NCBI GenBank assembly: GCA_964625855.1
Contig: CAZVFC010000030.1
Location: 1-64,000 of the forward strand
DNA length: 64,000 bases
Origin: JAPLUA01 sp964625855
GTDB lineage: Bacteria > Verrucomicrobiota > Verrucomicrobiia > Limisphaerales > UBA8199
Direction of reading: 5' to 3'
Shown: in pieces, positions 8,093 to 20,719 of the stretch
How the letters are laid out: every line of letters starts with the position of its first letter
Numbering within the stretch: position 1 is the first letter of the stretch
Position numbers and translations under genes: made by a program
Notes under the pieces: generated by a model
What the model saw: the letters and a program-made list of their open reading frames with translations, nothing else
Told to the model about the DNA's origin: nothing
Databases searched by the model: none

Positions 8093-9898
8093 CTACGCTT
8101 CAGTCCCCGCGTTGAGATCCAGGTAGAAAGTAGCGCCTTGCCCCGGCAGACTTCTCACACCGATCCGTCCGCCGTGCGCGACCGCAATTTCCCTGGCGAT
8201 GGATAATCCGAGTCCGGCGCCGCCCTTGCCCTGCCCGGGCACGCGGAAGAAGCGGTCGAAGATTCGCGCGTGGTATTCGGGGGCAATGCCCGGGCCGTCG
8301 TCGCTGACGCTGAAGCGAACGGTGTGGTCGTCGGATTTCGTGGCGCCGAGGCGGATTTGGCCGCCCACGGGCGAGTGCTTGATTGCGTTGGTGAGGAGAT
8401 TGGCGAACACGTGGCTGATGCGCTGGCGATCAACCGAAACCAGTGGCAAGCCTGGGTCGAGCGCGCAGTCAATTCTCAGGCCTCGGGCGGTGACGCGATC
8501 GGACGCCTCTTCCAATGCGCTCTGAAGCAGGTCCGCCGGGGCGACGGGCTCCCGGTGCAGTTCGACGCCTCCCTGTTCGAGGCGGGCCAAATCGAGCAGG
8601 TTGTTCAGGATGTTGAGGAGCCGCTCGGCGTCGTTCCGGGCGGCCTGGAGCAGCTCCTCCTGCTTGGAAGTGAGCATGCCGACGCTCTTTTCGAGGAGAA
8701 TATGCAGGGCCATCCGCACGCTGGTGAGGGGGGTTTTCAGCTCATGGCTCACCGTGCCCACCAAGTGGGTTTTCGCGGCGTCCAGGAGCCGGAACCGTGT
8801 CACATCGTACAACACGACCGCCACCCCGAACAGCACGTCCGCTTTGTCGCGCATGGTCAGGATGCGCGGCAGGAAGAACTTCTCCGCGCCATTCACGCGA
8901 TAGGACATCACTTCGGTGAAGCTGTGGGGCAGGAAATTCCGGCCGGTAGCGAGAGCCTGGCGCGCCAATTCGTGCAGCCGGTCGGGCAACCGGTCCGCCG
9001 ATCCGAGGCCGGCGGCCAGTTCCTCGGCGGCGGGATTCTTCAACTCGATGGCGCCGGCATTGCTCAGCACGAAGATCGGATCGGGAAACGATGCGAGGGT
9101 CGTCTCCATGGTGCGATGCAGGCGCACAATCTCGCCGGTCGTGCTTTGGCGGTACTCCTGCAGGCGGGCGGCCATTTTGTTAAAAGCCAGCGCTAGTTCC
9201 CCCAACTCGTCCCGCGAAACGACCGGCACGGCCAGGTCGAGGTTGCCCTCCGCCACGTCCCGGGTGGCTTTGGTCACCCGCTGGATCGGGCGCAAGACCC
9301 AGCGGCCGAGTTGGTAGCTGGCGTAGGCCGTAAGCACCAGGGCAATGCCCATGCCGATGATCATGAGCCGGGTCACGTCGCGGGTGATCTGGCGCACGCT
9401 CTTGCCGGTGGCCAAAATGGCCGTTTGGTTCGATTCCAGCATCTTGCCCAACAGCGTCTTGACCTCCAACAGGGCCGGGGTGATGCGCTGTTCGTCCACG
9501 CTGCGGCGCTGCTCCGGCTGGGAAAGGGAGGCCAACTCGCGTGCTGCCTGGCGAATTTCTTCGTACTTGGCCAGCAACGCCCGGTTCAGGGCCCGGTCCG
9601 CCGGCTGCGAAGCGTTCCGGAGCTGCAGGGCCAGGTTCTCTTCAAAGAGCCGTTGGGACGCGGTCGCCGCCTGCCGACTCTTGGCATTGCCCAGTGCCGT
9701 CGCCGCCCACAACTCGCGGTCCAGCCCCGTCAGCGCCAGGTTCATCTGCTGCACCGCGATGAGACTGCGGTATTGTTCGGCGACGGTAGTATCGAAGGTC
9801 CGTGCCAGCCGGGAGAACAGGACGATGGCGTAAATGCCGGTCGCCAGCAGGATGACCACGAAGGGGAGCAGATTCAGCAGCAAACGTTGTCGTAGCAT
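8093..9898 (-). CDS. KinB-like membrane sensor histidine kinase
   Basis: 601 residues. There is a transmembrane helix at about 8-28, a helical periplasmic sensor region to about 175, and a second helix at about 178-197. A HAMP domain (about 198-250) is followed by a PAS-like region (about 262-370). The HisKA box VSHELKTPLTSV carries the phospho-acceptor His385. A HATPase domain has an N-box (NLLTNAIKHSP) and G-boxes (DDGPGIAP, GAGLGLSI). The order matches KinB of Pseudomonas. It starts 56 bp after the AlgB-like activator gene on the same strand, as in algB-kinB, so it is very probably its cognate kinase. The signal sensed cannot be inferred. Confidence 0.92.
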   Translation of the reverse strand: MLRQRLLLNLLPFVVILLATGIYAIVLFSRLARTFDTTVAEQYRSLIAVQQMNLALTGLDRELWAATALGNAKSRQAATASQRLFEENLALQLRNASQPADRALNRALLAKYEEIRQAARELASLSQPEQRRSVDEQRITPALLEVKTLLGKMLESNQTAILATGKSVRQITRDVTRLMIIGMGIALVLTAYASYQLGRWVLRPIQRVTKATRDVAEGNLDLAVPVVSRDELGELALAFNKMAARLQEYRQSTTGEIVRLHRTMETTLASFPDPIFVLSNAGAIELKNPAAEELAAGLGSADRLPDRLHELARQALATGRNFLPHSFTEVMSYRVNGAEKFFLPRILTMRDKADVLFGVAVVLYDVTRFRLLDAAKTHLVGTVSHELKTPLTSVRMALHILLEKSVGMLTSKQEELLQAARNDAERLLNILNNLLDLARLEQGGVELHREPVAPADLLQSALEEASDRVTARGLRIDCALDPGLPLVSVDRQRISHVFANLLTNAIKHSPVGGQIRLGATKSDDHTVRFSVSDDGPGIAPEYHARIFDRFFRVPGQGKGGAGLGLSIAREIAVAHGGRIGVRSLPGQGATFYLDLNAGTEA

Positions 9899-9954
9899 GG
9901 TGAGTCCGGCAGATGCCGGTCCTTTGGGTCAAGCGGGCCCCAATCATCAGGGAG

Positions 9955-11298
<1,344 letters not shown>

Positions 11299-11438
11299 TG
11301 GGTTGCGGTTCTTGCGGGGCTGCATAGCCCCAAGATAAGCGAAGAGTCCGGCGAACGCCAATTGCCGGGGAGGCGACGCGCCGTGCGCCCTTGGCTTCCA
11401 GCCGTGCGTTCGTTGGTTGTGTCGTCGCCATCGCGGCT

Positions 11439-11663
11439 TCAAGTGCAACGGTTGAGGACGCAAAGGCGAGGCTTAACATAACGAATCATCGTGAGAGCCG
11501 TCGGGCTCACCGGCCCCGAATGTTCGTTTATGTCCAGCGCAAACAGGATGGAGTGAGACCACCGCACCTTGAGTACTTTCCTTTTGCCGGCGCCCTCTCG
11601 GTCTTTGAGCAGCCCCGCATACATCATCCGTCCAACCGGTAGTAATGACCAGATTGTCTTCAT
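11439..11663 (-). CDS. Possible small protein upstream of the AlgB-like gene
   Basis: A 74-codon frame starting MKTIWSLLPVGRMMYAGLL, with a hydrophobic start and basic middle, upstream of and colinear with the response regulator gene. I recognise no family. A -24/-12-like motif lies 34-50 bp upstream. The last third reads poorly as protein, so the true coding part may be shorter or the frame may be chance. Confidence 0.3.
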   Translation of the reverse strand: MKTIWSLLPVGRMMYAGLLKDREGAGKRKVLKVRWSHSILFALDINEHSGPVSPTALTMIRYVKPRLCVLNRCT

Positions 11664-11695
11664 AGATGTGCCTGTTGTTGAACTGCCTGCGCTTT

Positions 11696-11712
11696 AGCTT
11701 AAAACAAGCCAA
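11696..11712 (-). promoter_or_regulatory. Candidate sigma-54 promoter
   Basis: Reading the minus strand, TTGGCTTG is followed by TTTT and AAGCT. GG and GC are spaced by exactly 10 bases as in -24/-12 promoters, but the -12 TT is AA and two -24 positions differ. It would drive the small frame at 11663 and possibly the AlgB-like operon. The match is moderate. Confidence 0.3.
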
Positions 11713-11947
11713 GGAAGCAACAGGCGCCGGAAGCCTCGCGATGATAGGGGTTTACATAGACGGCCCTGCCGTCCGGCTGTGGCTTCCGATGCCGCAATCT
11801 TGCGTTCTGCACGGTCCCGCCCGCGTCATGCTTGCAGTCACCAGGCTATTGACTGCGGCTCGAACCTCAGCACGGGCTTGGTTCCTTCCAAGAGATTCCC
11901 GGCTCAACGGCACCGTTTGGGAATGGCCCCGATAATATCACCGTGCT

Positions 11948-12036
11948 ACCTCCGTCCTTCCTCCGTTCTTCCTCCCTTCGGCAATGGGAGGTAGAACGGA
12001 GGAAAGACGGAGGAAGGACGGAGGAAGGACGGAGGT
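11948..12036. repeat. Purine/pyrimidine hairpin minisatellite
   Basis: The left arm (11948-11976) is a CCTCC/TTCC-rich tract. The right arm (11986-12036) is its near-perfect reverse complement, extended by additional 11-base units of the type GGACGGAGGAA. The loop is about 9 bases. It looks like a mobile or slippage-prone interspersed repeat rather than a gene. The surrounding 11720-12340 has no convincing coding sequence. Confidence 0.7.
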
Positions 12037-12342
12037 AACCTGGGGGGACTGTGGGGGCTTTGACGAGCGCCTTGAGCCGGAGAACGGGTCTCACGGCCTG
12101 GTCGGCTGGGAGGCGCTGCCACTGGGTCTGTATCCTGACGTGGCCCGCCTCACGACGCAGAATGTACCCGCAGGGGCGCACTCTCTGGCTGAACCTGAAA
12201 TGGGAATCCCCCTGGTTGAACAGCCCCCCGTCGCCCCCCGGTCAAAGCTGCCATGAACGATGTCTCGTTCCTGAAAGGGGCACTCCCGGAAAACAGTAAT
12301 CAGGGTTGACAGGTGGTCGGATCGGGTGCAGGACTACCGCCG

Positions 12343-12490
12343 ATGGCACGCGAGATCCGCCTCGAGTATGCCGGGGCCGCTTAGCATGGGATGGCGCGCG
12401 GCAACCAAGGACGGGACGTCTATGCCGACGAGCGCGACTGCACACTGTGGCTGGAAACGCTGGGCCAAGCGTGTGAGAAGACCGAAGGGC
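12343..12490 (+). pseudogene. Remnant of a REP-associated Y1 transposase (RAYT)
   Basis: The frame from the ATG at 12343 reads MAREIRLEYAGAA, then an in-frame TAG at 12382, then HGMARGNQGRDVY and LWLETLGQACEKT. This is the characteristic N-terminus of IS200-like REP-associated tyrosine transposases (MARPLRIEY-type start, then MARGNQGR). The HUH motif and catalytic Tyr region are missing because similarity stops near 12490, so the gene is both interrupted and truncated. It is evidence of past RAYT activity in this repeat-rich genome. Confidence 0.8.
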
Positions 12491-12695
12491 TGCGACGCGT
12501 AGATGGCAGGGCGGGTGCTGGAGTTGGGGCGCAAGGGGGGCCGGAAGGCGCGGACAGCCCAGGCGAAGAGGGCCAAGACCAGGAGCGTGGCGGCGAGAAT
12601 CAGCGGCGGCGGTCCCTGCTCGTTCGCCCTGGCCGTTGGGGCGGCGGCAACGGCCCAAGAAATTCGCGAGTCGCGTGTCTATTTCGGTAGTGAAT

Positions 12696-13832
12696 ATGCG
12701 CAGCATAAATTGGCGGGGAGTGGGCGGGTGGTTTTGCGCGGCGGCAGTAGCCACGGGCATGGCGACGAGGGCGGAGGACAGGCAGTCGGCGGACGCGGAG
12801 TTCGTAACGATCGCCGAGCAACGGGTGCCGGTTTATCCCGCCAGGCTGCCTGCCAGGATCGCGCTCGCCTCGCCGGGCAACACCAAGGAGGGGCAGGAGT
12901 ACCTGGTGGTGCGCACGGCCGCCGGGGCCCGGGCCATCGTGCTGGTGACCGTGGAGAATGGCCCGCGCCACTTGCGGTATGGAACCGAGAAGATCGGCAA
13001 GGGCCAGCAGTTGCAGGTTGATGGCAGCGATTTTCCGACGTTGGCAGCCAGCGGGCTGCATTCTCCGGCGGAGCTGGAGCGGGCGAGGAGCATTACGGGG
13101 AAGCCGGTCGCAGAAATTACCCGCCTTGGACGGCCCGGGATGGCTTCCGGGGCCGGTTTCCTGGCGCAGGACGAAGACATCCTCTCGGTATTGCGGGGTG
13201 ATAACGAGCTGGTCGGGCGGTTGGGCTTGAAACACCGGGATTTGGCCCGTCCCCTCTTTCACGTCTGGAACCTGCTGCTGCGGGAGTACGAACTCGGGAA
13301 GCTGGGGCGGTTCAAGGACGACGTCGGGAGCTTCTGGTATCACGGGCGGGAGATTCACCTGCGGTCGCAGCGGACCAAGGGTTTTCAGGAATCCATTTTC
13401 AACGACGAGATCAAGGGGGCGTTTGACATTGAAATCTGGCGGGAGTTGGACGCGGGTGAGCACAAGCTGTTGGAGGAGGTTTACGCGCATTTGAGCGCGG
13501 CAGAAAGGAAGGCCATGGTGGACCGCCTGACCCGGTTGCGCACGGGCGAGATGGAGCCGTATTACATCATGCGCTATGGGTTCTATGAAGGGCACACGGA
13601 GTATCGCGTGGATCCAATTGCCCTCGCCGCCATCTTCGGCCTGAAGTCCCTGAGGGACATTGAGGCGGCGTTCAGCGCGGAGCTCGACCACGTGCTGACG
13701 AGGCATTCCACCGCGAAGGCGGACGCGCCAGTCACGCCCGCAGAAAAACCCCAGGCGGTCCAGCGAACGGGAGCCAGCCGAATGGCCCGGGGACAAATCA
13801 AACGCCCGGGACGGCTGGCTTCGTTTCGCTGA
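12696..13832 (+). CDS. Exported protein of unknown function
   Basis: 378 residues from the ATG at 12696. A signal sequence (NWRGVGGWFCAAAVATGMATRAE) precedes a mature protein with no domain I recognise. Visible features are a conserved-looking central part rich in aromatic and charged residues (LFHVWNLLLREYELGK, DDVGSFWYHGREIHL, YYIMRYGFYEGHTEYRVD) and a basic, disordered C-terminus from about residue 330. The upstream frame from 12636 lies over unrelated sequence and lacks a signal peptide. The Trp/Tyr/His-rich centre could be an enzyme or binding domain, but no catalytic motif can be named. Confidence 0.7.
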   Translation: MRSINWRGVGGWFCAAAVATGMATRAEDRQSADAEFVTIAEQRVPVYPARLPARIALASPGNTKEGQEYLVVRTAAGARAIVLVTVENGPRHLRYGTEKIGKGQQLQVDGSDFPTLAASGLHSPAELERARSITGKPVAEITRLGRPGMASGAGFLAQDEDILSVLRGDNELVGRLGLKHRDLARPLFHVWNLLLREYELGKLGRFKDDVGSFWYHGREIHLRSQRTKGFQESIFNDEIKGAFDIEIWRELDAGEHKLLEEVYAHLSAAERKAMVDRLTRLRTGEMEPYYIMRYGFYEGHTEYRVDPIALAAIFGLKSLRDIEAAFSAELDHVLTRHSTAKADAPVTPAEKPQAVQRTGASRMARGQIKRPGRLASFR

Positions 13833-13857
13833 CCTCGCCGTTCGCCGCGCCGCGCAC

Positions 13858-14223
13858 ATGAGCAAGAACGTTCACCTCCTACTGGGCTGCTGGATCGTGT
13901 CACATTTGGGTCACGCAGGGTTGAGCACATTTTACGAGAAGCCGCCGGAGACCCTTATTGTCCCGGCAGTCTATGCGGCTTTCGTCCTGCTGGCGGTTGG
14001 CACTTGGAAGCGGAACCGCTGGGCGGCAAAGATGTCTGCCATTGCCGCGGTGATGACGATTATCATTCAGGGGCTCTTCATCTGGAAGCGCGAGGCGTAC
14101 GGCTCGCTGAGTATGCCAGTCCTCGTGTTTGACGTATTGGGGATCGCTTGCTCCTTGCTGTACTTGGTGTTCTACTTTTCGTCCAATCGTGAGCGCTACC
14201 TTGCACAATCCCCGACAGGCTGA
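13858..14223 (+). CDS. Small polytopic membrane protein
   Basis: 121 residues with about four hydrophobic segments (near residues 5-20, 33-51, 59-76 and 85-106). Short charged loops and a hydrophilic C-terminus make it a likely inner-membrane protein. It begins 25 bp after the preceding exported-protein gene and may share its transcript. I recognise no family. Confidence 0.6.
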   Translation: MSKNVHLLLGCWIVSHLGHAGLSTFYEKPPETLIVPAVYAAFVLLAVGTWKRNRWAAKMSAIAAVMTIIIQGLFIWKREAYGSLSMPVLVFDVLGIACSLLYLVFYFSSNRERYLAQSPTG

Positions 14224-14512
14224 CCCGGTGAGTGGAGTGGACGGCGGGATTGCGCTGCAGTCCAATTGCGAGCGCCCTTGCCCTGCCGCCAGTGACTCGC
14301 GTTGTTGGACGGCATGAGGGCGCGACGGTACATCCCATCAGTAAGGGGCTGGGTTGCGTTGCTGGTCCCGCTCCTGGGAGGATTGCTGTTCTTGGCGTTG
14401 ATCCCCGACCGCTTCATCGAGGTGGACGCTGACGGCGTTCCTCCGCTCTTGCATCTCCTCCGCTCTTGCCTTGACTATCCAATCCCCAATCCGGCATTCT
14501 CACCACCGCTTT

Positions 14513-15193
14513 ATGAAGCTCCTGCCCTGCATTTCCGCTGCCCTCCTTCTCCCTTCGGCCTTCGTCTGCGCTGCCGACTTCACCGTCTCCTGGGACACCA
14601 CACCGAGTTGGGTGGGCCTCGGCGGGACCGAGATCTTCGGCGACGTTGCCTACGCCTACCCGGCTTGCGGCCAGTCTTTCACGGCACCCGCGGGGATCAG
14701 CGCCATGCAGAGCTTCACCTTCTTCCTTAATGACCGACTGAATCCCGACCCTGTCAGGTTCACCGCCAACCTCGTCGGCTGGGACGGGGTCAAACCCGTC
14801 GGCCCAATCCTCTTTACCAGCGCACCGGTCACCACGTCCAACAACCACGGCCTGGGCGGCCCGGAAACCTTCCAGTTCTCGATGCCAGACGTGTCCGTCA
14901 CCCCCGGGGAGCAGTATCTGGCCTTCCTGACCTCGATCGGGGTTTCGGGAACACTCGTCGGGTCGGCATATGTCGGCGTCGTCAGCGGCGCCAACGGCGA
15001 CGTGCTCCCGGGCGGCCGGACCTATGTCAACTATCTCGCCAGAGACGTTCAGGGTCTCTATGACCAGCCGTGGTATTTCCTGCAGCCCAGCACCGACCTG
15101 GCTTTTCGTGCCCTGTTTGCCGCCATCCCCGAGCCAGCGACCGCTCACTTGGCGCTGCTCTGCCTCGCCCTGCTGGCTGGGCGCAAGCGGTGA
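14513..15193 (+). CDS. PEP-CTERM sorted exported protein
   Basis: 226 residues from the ATG at 14513, where a signal peptide begins (MKLLPCISAALLLPSAFVCA). The mature part is a beta-rich domain with no named fold. The C-terminus is a PEP-CTERM signal: Ile-Pro-Glu-Pro, then a hydrophobic stretch (LALLCLALLAG) and the terminal Arg-Lys-Arg. Such proteins are processed by an exosortase and linked to the surface or exopolysaccharide. No exosortase or polysaccharide gene is nearby, so it is an orphan substrate. The frame opens at 14471 but the earlier ATG lacks a signal peptide. An unassigned hydrophobic frame starting at 14314 (MRARRYIPSVRGWVALLV) may be a fragment of another gene. Confidence 0.85.
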   Translation: MKLLPCISAALLLPSAFVCAADFTVSWDTTPSWVGLGGTEIFGDVAYAYPACGQSFTAPAGISAMQSFTFFLNDRLNPDPVRFTANLVGWDGVKPVGPILFTSAPVTTSNNHGLGGPETFQFSMPDVSVTPGEQYLAFLTSIGVSGTLVGSAYVGVVSGANGDVLPGGRTYVNYLARDVQGLYDQPWYFLQPSTDLAFRALFAAIPEPATAHLALLCLALLAGRKR

Positions 15194-15286
15194 TCCCTTG
15201 CGCTTTGCGGTCTTTCCGGCGCGCCGCCACATTTCTCTCCCCGCGCAGCGTTGAGAAAATGCGGGCGCGCGAACAGCGGTTACTGA

Positions 15287-15712
15287 TCAGTGGGTGTCCG
15301 TAACCAGCAGTTGCCAGGCGGCCCGGTCACCACCGTCGTTCCCCGGCATATTCCCGACCAAGGGAGGGCCCTCCGATCGGCGGCGGTCAATGAACTTTGC
15401 CAGAGCCTCCATCAGGGTCTGTGCGTCTCTGCCGACCGACTCAACTCGAGCCCACTCGGCCGCGACGCGCGTGGACAGCAAATCGTCCAGACCACGGGCC
15501 GTATCCATGCAGCGGCTGCCCTGGGCTTTCCCCAACAGCCCGCCCAGGTGGACAGTCTCAAAGCAGCGATCCAAGGTCGCATCGAGTCGCGCCTCATGGG
15601 CGATTTGCTCCGTGTACCCGAGATACGATTTTCCTGCAAAATAGCCGCCGCAAACCAACGCGATCCACAGCACCGCGACCAGCCAGCCTATTCTAAACGT
15701 CCTTGCTCTCAT
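15287..15712 (-). CDS. Membrane-anchored hypothetical protein
   Basis: 141 residues with one N-terminal transmembrane segment (about 8-28, IGWLVAVLWIALVCGGYFAG). A mostly helical, probably periplasmic domain with two cysteines follows, and the C-terminus is polar. No family is recognised. It is convergent with the PEP-CTERM gene. The 266 bp upstream (15713-15978) contain no gene I can support. Confidence 0.5.
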   Translation of the reverse strand: MRARTFRIGWLVAVLWIALVCGGYFAGKSYLGYTEQIAHEARLDATLDRCFETVHLGGLLGKAQGSRCMDTARGLDDLLSTRVAAEWARVESVGRDAQTLMEALAKFIDRRRSEGPPLVGNMPGNDGGDRAAWQLLVTDTH

Positions 15713-15978
15713 ACTATTGCCAGTTTCCTGCCATTGTTCAGCTCCCGGTCCGTTTCTCCGCGGCCCCGCCTGATTAGCTCAAGCCAGAACTACTACCGCA
15801 TTCAACGCGCCACGAATGACGGTCCCGGAGTACTCAGCATTGATCGCACATCCTGCTCCATTTGCAAGTGTTCATTACAAGTATAAGTAATATGGCTTAT
15901 AGATCGCACCACACATTAGCCGGCCACAGCAGCAGGGAGGGCCTCGGCGGACGGACGGGAGTGAACACGTCGCTGGCT

Positions 15979-19032
<3,054 letters not shown>

Positions 19033-19206
19033 GGATTCGACCTTCGCCCATTAGACAGCAGAGGCGGGGCTAAGGCAACTGTCGGCGCAGTCAGTGCGGG
19101 GAGACCCCAGGGCAGATCCAAGATGGGGCTAAGCGCTTTAGCCGCAAGCCCGGAGCGCCGACATGCGTGTCGGCCAGGCCTCTCGGGCGGAAGCTGCTCC
19201 CACGCC

Positions 19207-19300
19207 GTGCACCAGCGATGCACCAGCGATGTACACCGGATGCACCACCGGTTCTCGCTTGTGCATCGCTGGTGCATCGGGTGTGCATCTCTTGTACACA
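19207..19300. repeat. Inverted repeat built of GATGCACCAGC-type units
   Basis: The left part carries two head-to-tail copies of CACCAGCGATG (19211-19232) plus a related GATGCACC. The right part (from about 19261) carries the reverse complement GTGCATCGCTGGTGCATC. Together they can fold into a long imperfect hairpin upstream of uvrA. No coding function is seen. The 538 bp gap 19033-19570 otherwise holds the hsp20 promoter region. Confidence 0.65.
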
Positions 19301-19450
19301 GCGCTTGGCACTGAGGACCGGTCGTTGGCCGAATTTGGGTGCCGGGCTGGCATCCCGGAATCGCAGGTCAAATGTGAGCAATAATGTCACACGTGGAAAC
19401 TACATCGGCCTTAGACTGTGCCATTATGGCTCTGTATTGATGCTTAGATT

Positions 19451-19540
19451 AATGGACATGAAATGCATAAATATATGCATATTAGCATTTTAGGTAAATG
19501 GACATGATCTGGCACGTTCAAAGCTTGAGGATATATGCAT
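19451..19540 (+). promoter_or_regulatory. Duplicated AT-rich motifs upstream of hsp20
   Basis: AATGGACATGA occurs at 19451-19461 and 19497-19507. ATATATGCAT occurs at 19471-19480 and 19531-19540, with an almost palindromic flank at 19463-19480. This AT-rich block stands out from the GC-rich surroundings. The repeated motifs are candidate activator or repressor sites for the hsp20 operon. The binding protein is unknown. Confidence 0.45.
19509..19525 (+). promoter_or_regulatory. Likely sigma-54 (-24/-12) promoter of the hsp20 operon
   Basis: CTGGCACG, then TTCA, then AAGCT. The -24 element is a full match to the sigma-54 consensus (TGGCACG), and GG and GC are spaced by exactly 10 bases. Only the TT before the -12 GC is replaced by AA. 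The predicted start is near 19536, giving a 35-base leader that contains an AAAGGA ribosome-binding site at 19553-19558. A sigma-54 activator (AlgB-like) is encoded 8 kb away in the same window. Confidence 0.55.
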
Positions 19541-19570
19541 AAACAACAGTAGAAAGGACATACGATTGAT

Positions 19571-20041
19571 ATGAATAACTTGATTCGATGGAACAGACCA
19601 GAAATGGCGGCGTGGCCAGGTTTCGGGCGGTTGACCGATCTCCGGGATGAAATTGACCGGTTGTTCGACTCACCGCTGGCGGAGCTGGCGCGCACTTCCC
19701 AGATCCTGAGCGGGTGGACGCCTGCGCTGGACTTGTATGAAGATAAGGAGAACTTCGTGGTGAAGGTGGAACTGCCCGGCATGAAGCGAGAGGATATCGA
19801 AGTCTCGCTGCATGAGGGCAGCCTGAGCCTCTCCGGCGAGCGCAAGAGCGAGGAGAAATACGCGGATGCCGAAGTGTATCGGACCGAGCGTTTCTTCGGG
19901 CGATTCCAACGAACCGTGACGCTCCCGACGCCCGTAGCGGCGGAGAAGGTCAAGGCGGCCTACAAGGACGGGGTGCTGACAATCACCCTGCCTAAGACCG
20001 AGGAAGCCAAGCCGAAACAAATCGAAGTCAACGTGAGCTGA
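19571..20041 (+). CDS. Small heat shock protein, Hsp20/alpha-crystallin family
   Basis: 156 residues. This is an ATP-independent holdase that binds unfolding proteins and forms oligomers. The alpha-crystallin domain spans about residues 45-140: it begins WTPALDLYEDKENFVVKVELPG and ends with the conserved GVLTITLPK. The N-terminal arm (RWNRPEMAAWPGFGRLTDLRDEIDRLF) is typical. An AAAGGA ribosome-binding site lies 12 bases before the ATG. It is the first gene of an operon with a second Hsp20 gene 65 bp downstream, expressed from a candidate sigma-54 promoter. Confidence 0.96.
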   Translation: MNNLIRWNRPEMAAWPGFGRLTDLRDEIDRLFDSPLAELARTSQILSGWTPALDLYEDKENFVVKVELPGMKREDIEVSLHEGSLSLSGERKSEEKYADAEVYRTERFFGRFQRTVTLPTPVAAEKVKAAYKDGVLTITLPKTEEAKPKQIEVNVS

Positions 20042-20106
20042 ACCGCTCTCCCGGCGGGTGCGCCTGCCGGGAGGCAACCAACCAAACGCCAAGAAAGCAT
20101 GAGAAT

Positions 20107-20487
20107 ATGAATACAACCGTTCAAAAGAAAGAAGCGCGGCCGACACAGAACCGAGCGGTGCCGTCGGAGTACGTTCTGCCGAACGTGAACATCTTCGAGA
20201 CCAAAGACGGCTATGTGCTCGAAGCCGAGATGCCGGGTGTCAGCAAGGGTGGCCTGGAGATTACGCTCGAAGGGAATGAGATAGCCATCATCGGTCATCG
20301 CCAAACCGAAGCAGTGCCCGGTGAGCTGCTCTTCCGGGAACGCCACGTTGCGGATTATCGCCGCGCGTTCGAACTGGACCCGGCCATTGATACCACCAAG
20401 GTTTCGGCAAAGATGGACCAGGGAGTGCTCACCCTCACCTTGCCGAAATCGGAGCGAGTGAAACCGAGAAAGATCGCCGTAGATTGA
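20107..20487 (+). CDS. Second Hsp20-family small heat shock protein
   Basis: 126 residues. It has an alpha-crystallin domain (about 25-120) with VNIFETKDGYVLEAEMPGV at the start and GVLTLTLPKSERVKPRKI at the end. The N-terminal arm is short and polar, so it is shorter than its upstream partner and probably co-assembles with it. It is followed directly by a strong hairpin terminator. Pairs of divergent Hsp20 genes in tandem are common in stress operons. Confidence 0.93.
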   Translation: MNTTVQKKEARPTQNRAVPSEYVLPNVNIFETKDGYVLEAEMPGVSKGGLEITLEGNEIAIIGHRQTEAVPGELLFRERHVADYRRAFELDPAIDTTKVSAKMDQGVLTLTLPKSERVKPRKIAVD

Positions 20488-20504
20488 TTGATTAAGCGTG
20501 GAAG

Positions 20505-20542
20505 AACGGGTCCCGCGTGCCAGCGCCGCGGGACCCGTTTCT
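20505..20542 (+). terminator. Rho-independent-like terminator of the hsp20 operon
   Basis: A perfect 13-bp stem (AACGGGTCCCGCG at 20505-20517 pairs with 20527-20539) has a 9-base loop. It starts 18 bp after the second hsp20 stop and is followed by a T-rich stretch (TTTCTGGTTTT). Confidence 0.85.
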
Positions 20543-20719
20543 GGTTTTCGCGGGGTAGGACAGGGCATTTGCCGGATTGACGCGCACCCGAAAGCACGTA
20601 GCATGGGCCCATATTGTTTATGTGTTGGGCTCGCCGCTTCTGTCTGTTGCCGGTGACTGGGCTGCTGATTTCCAGCTCATTGTTGGTCCACAGTTAACCG
20701 TTTGCTGCTAGAGATCCTC

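Noticed and set aside
15713..15978. Search for a tRNA or small RNA in the gap upstream of the membrane-anchored hypothetical gene
   Set aside because: One stretch (GATTAGCTCAAG) faintly recalls a tRNA D-arm, but no acceptor or T-arm pairs with it.
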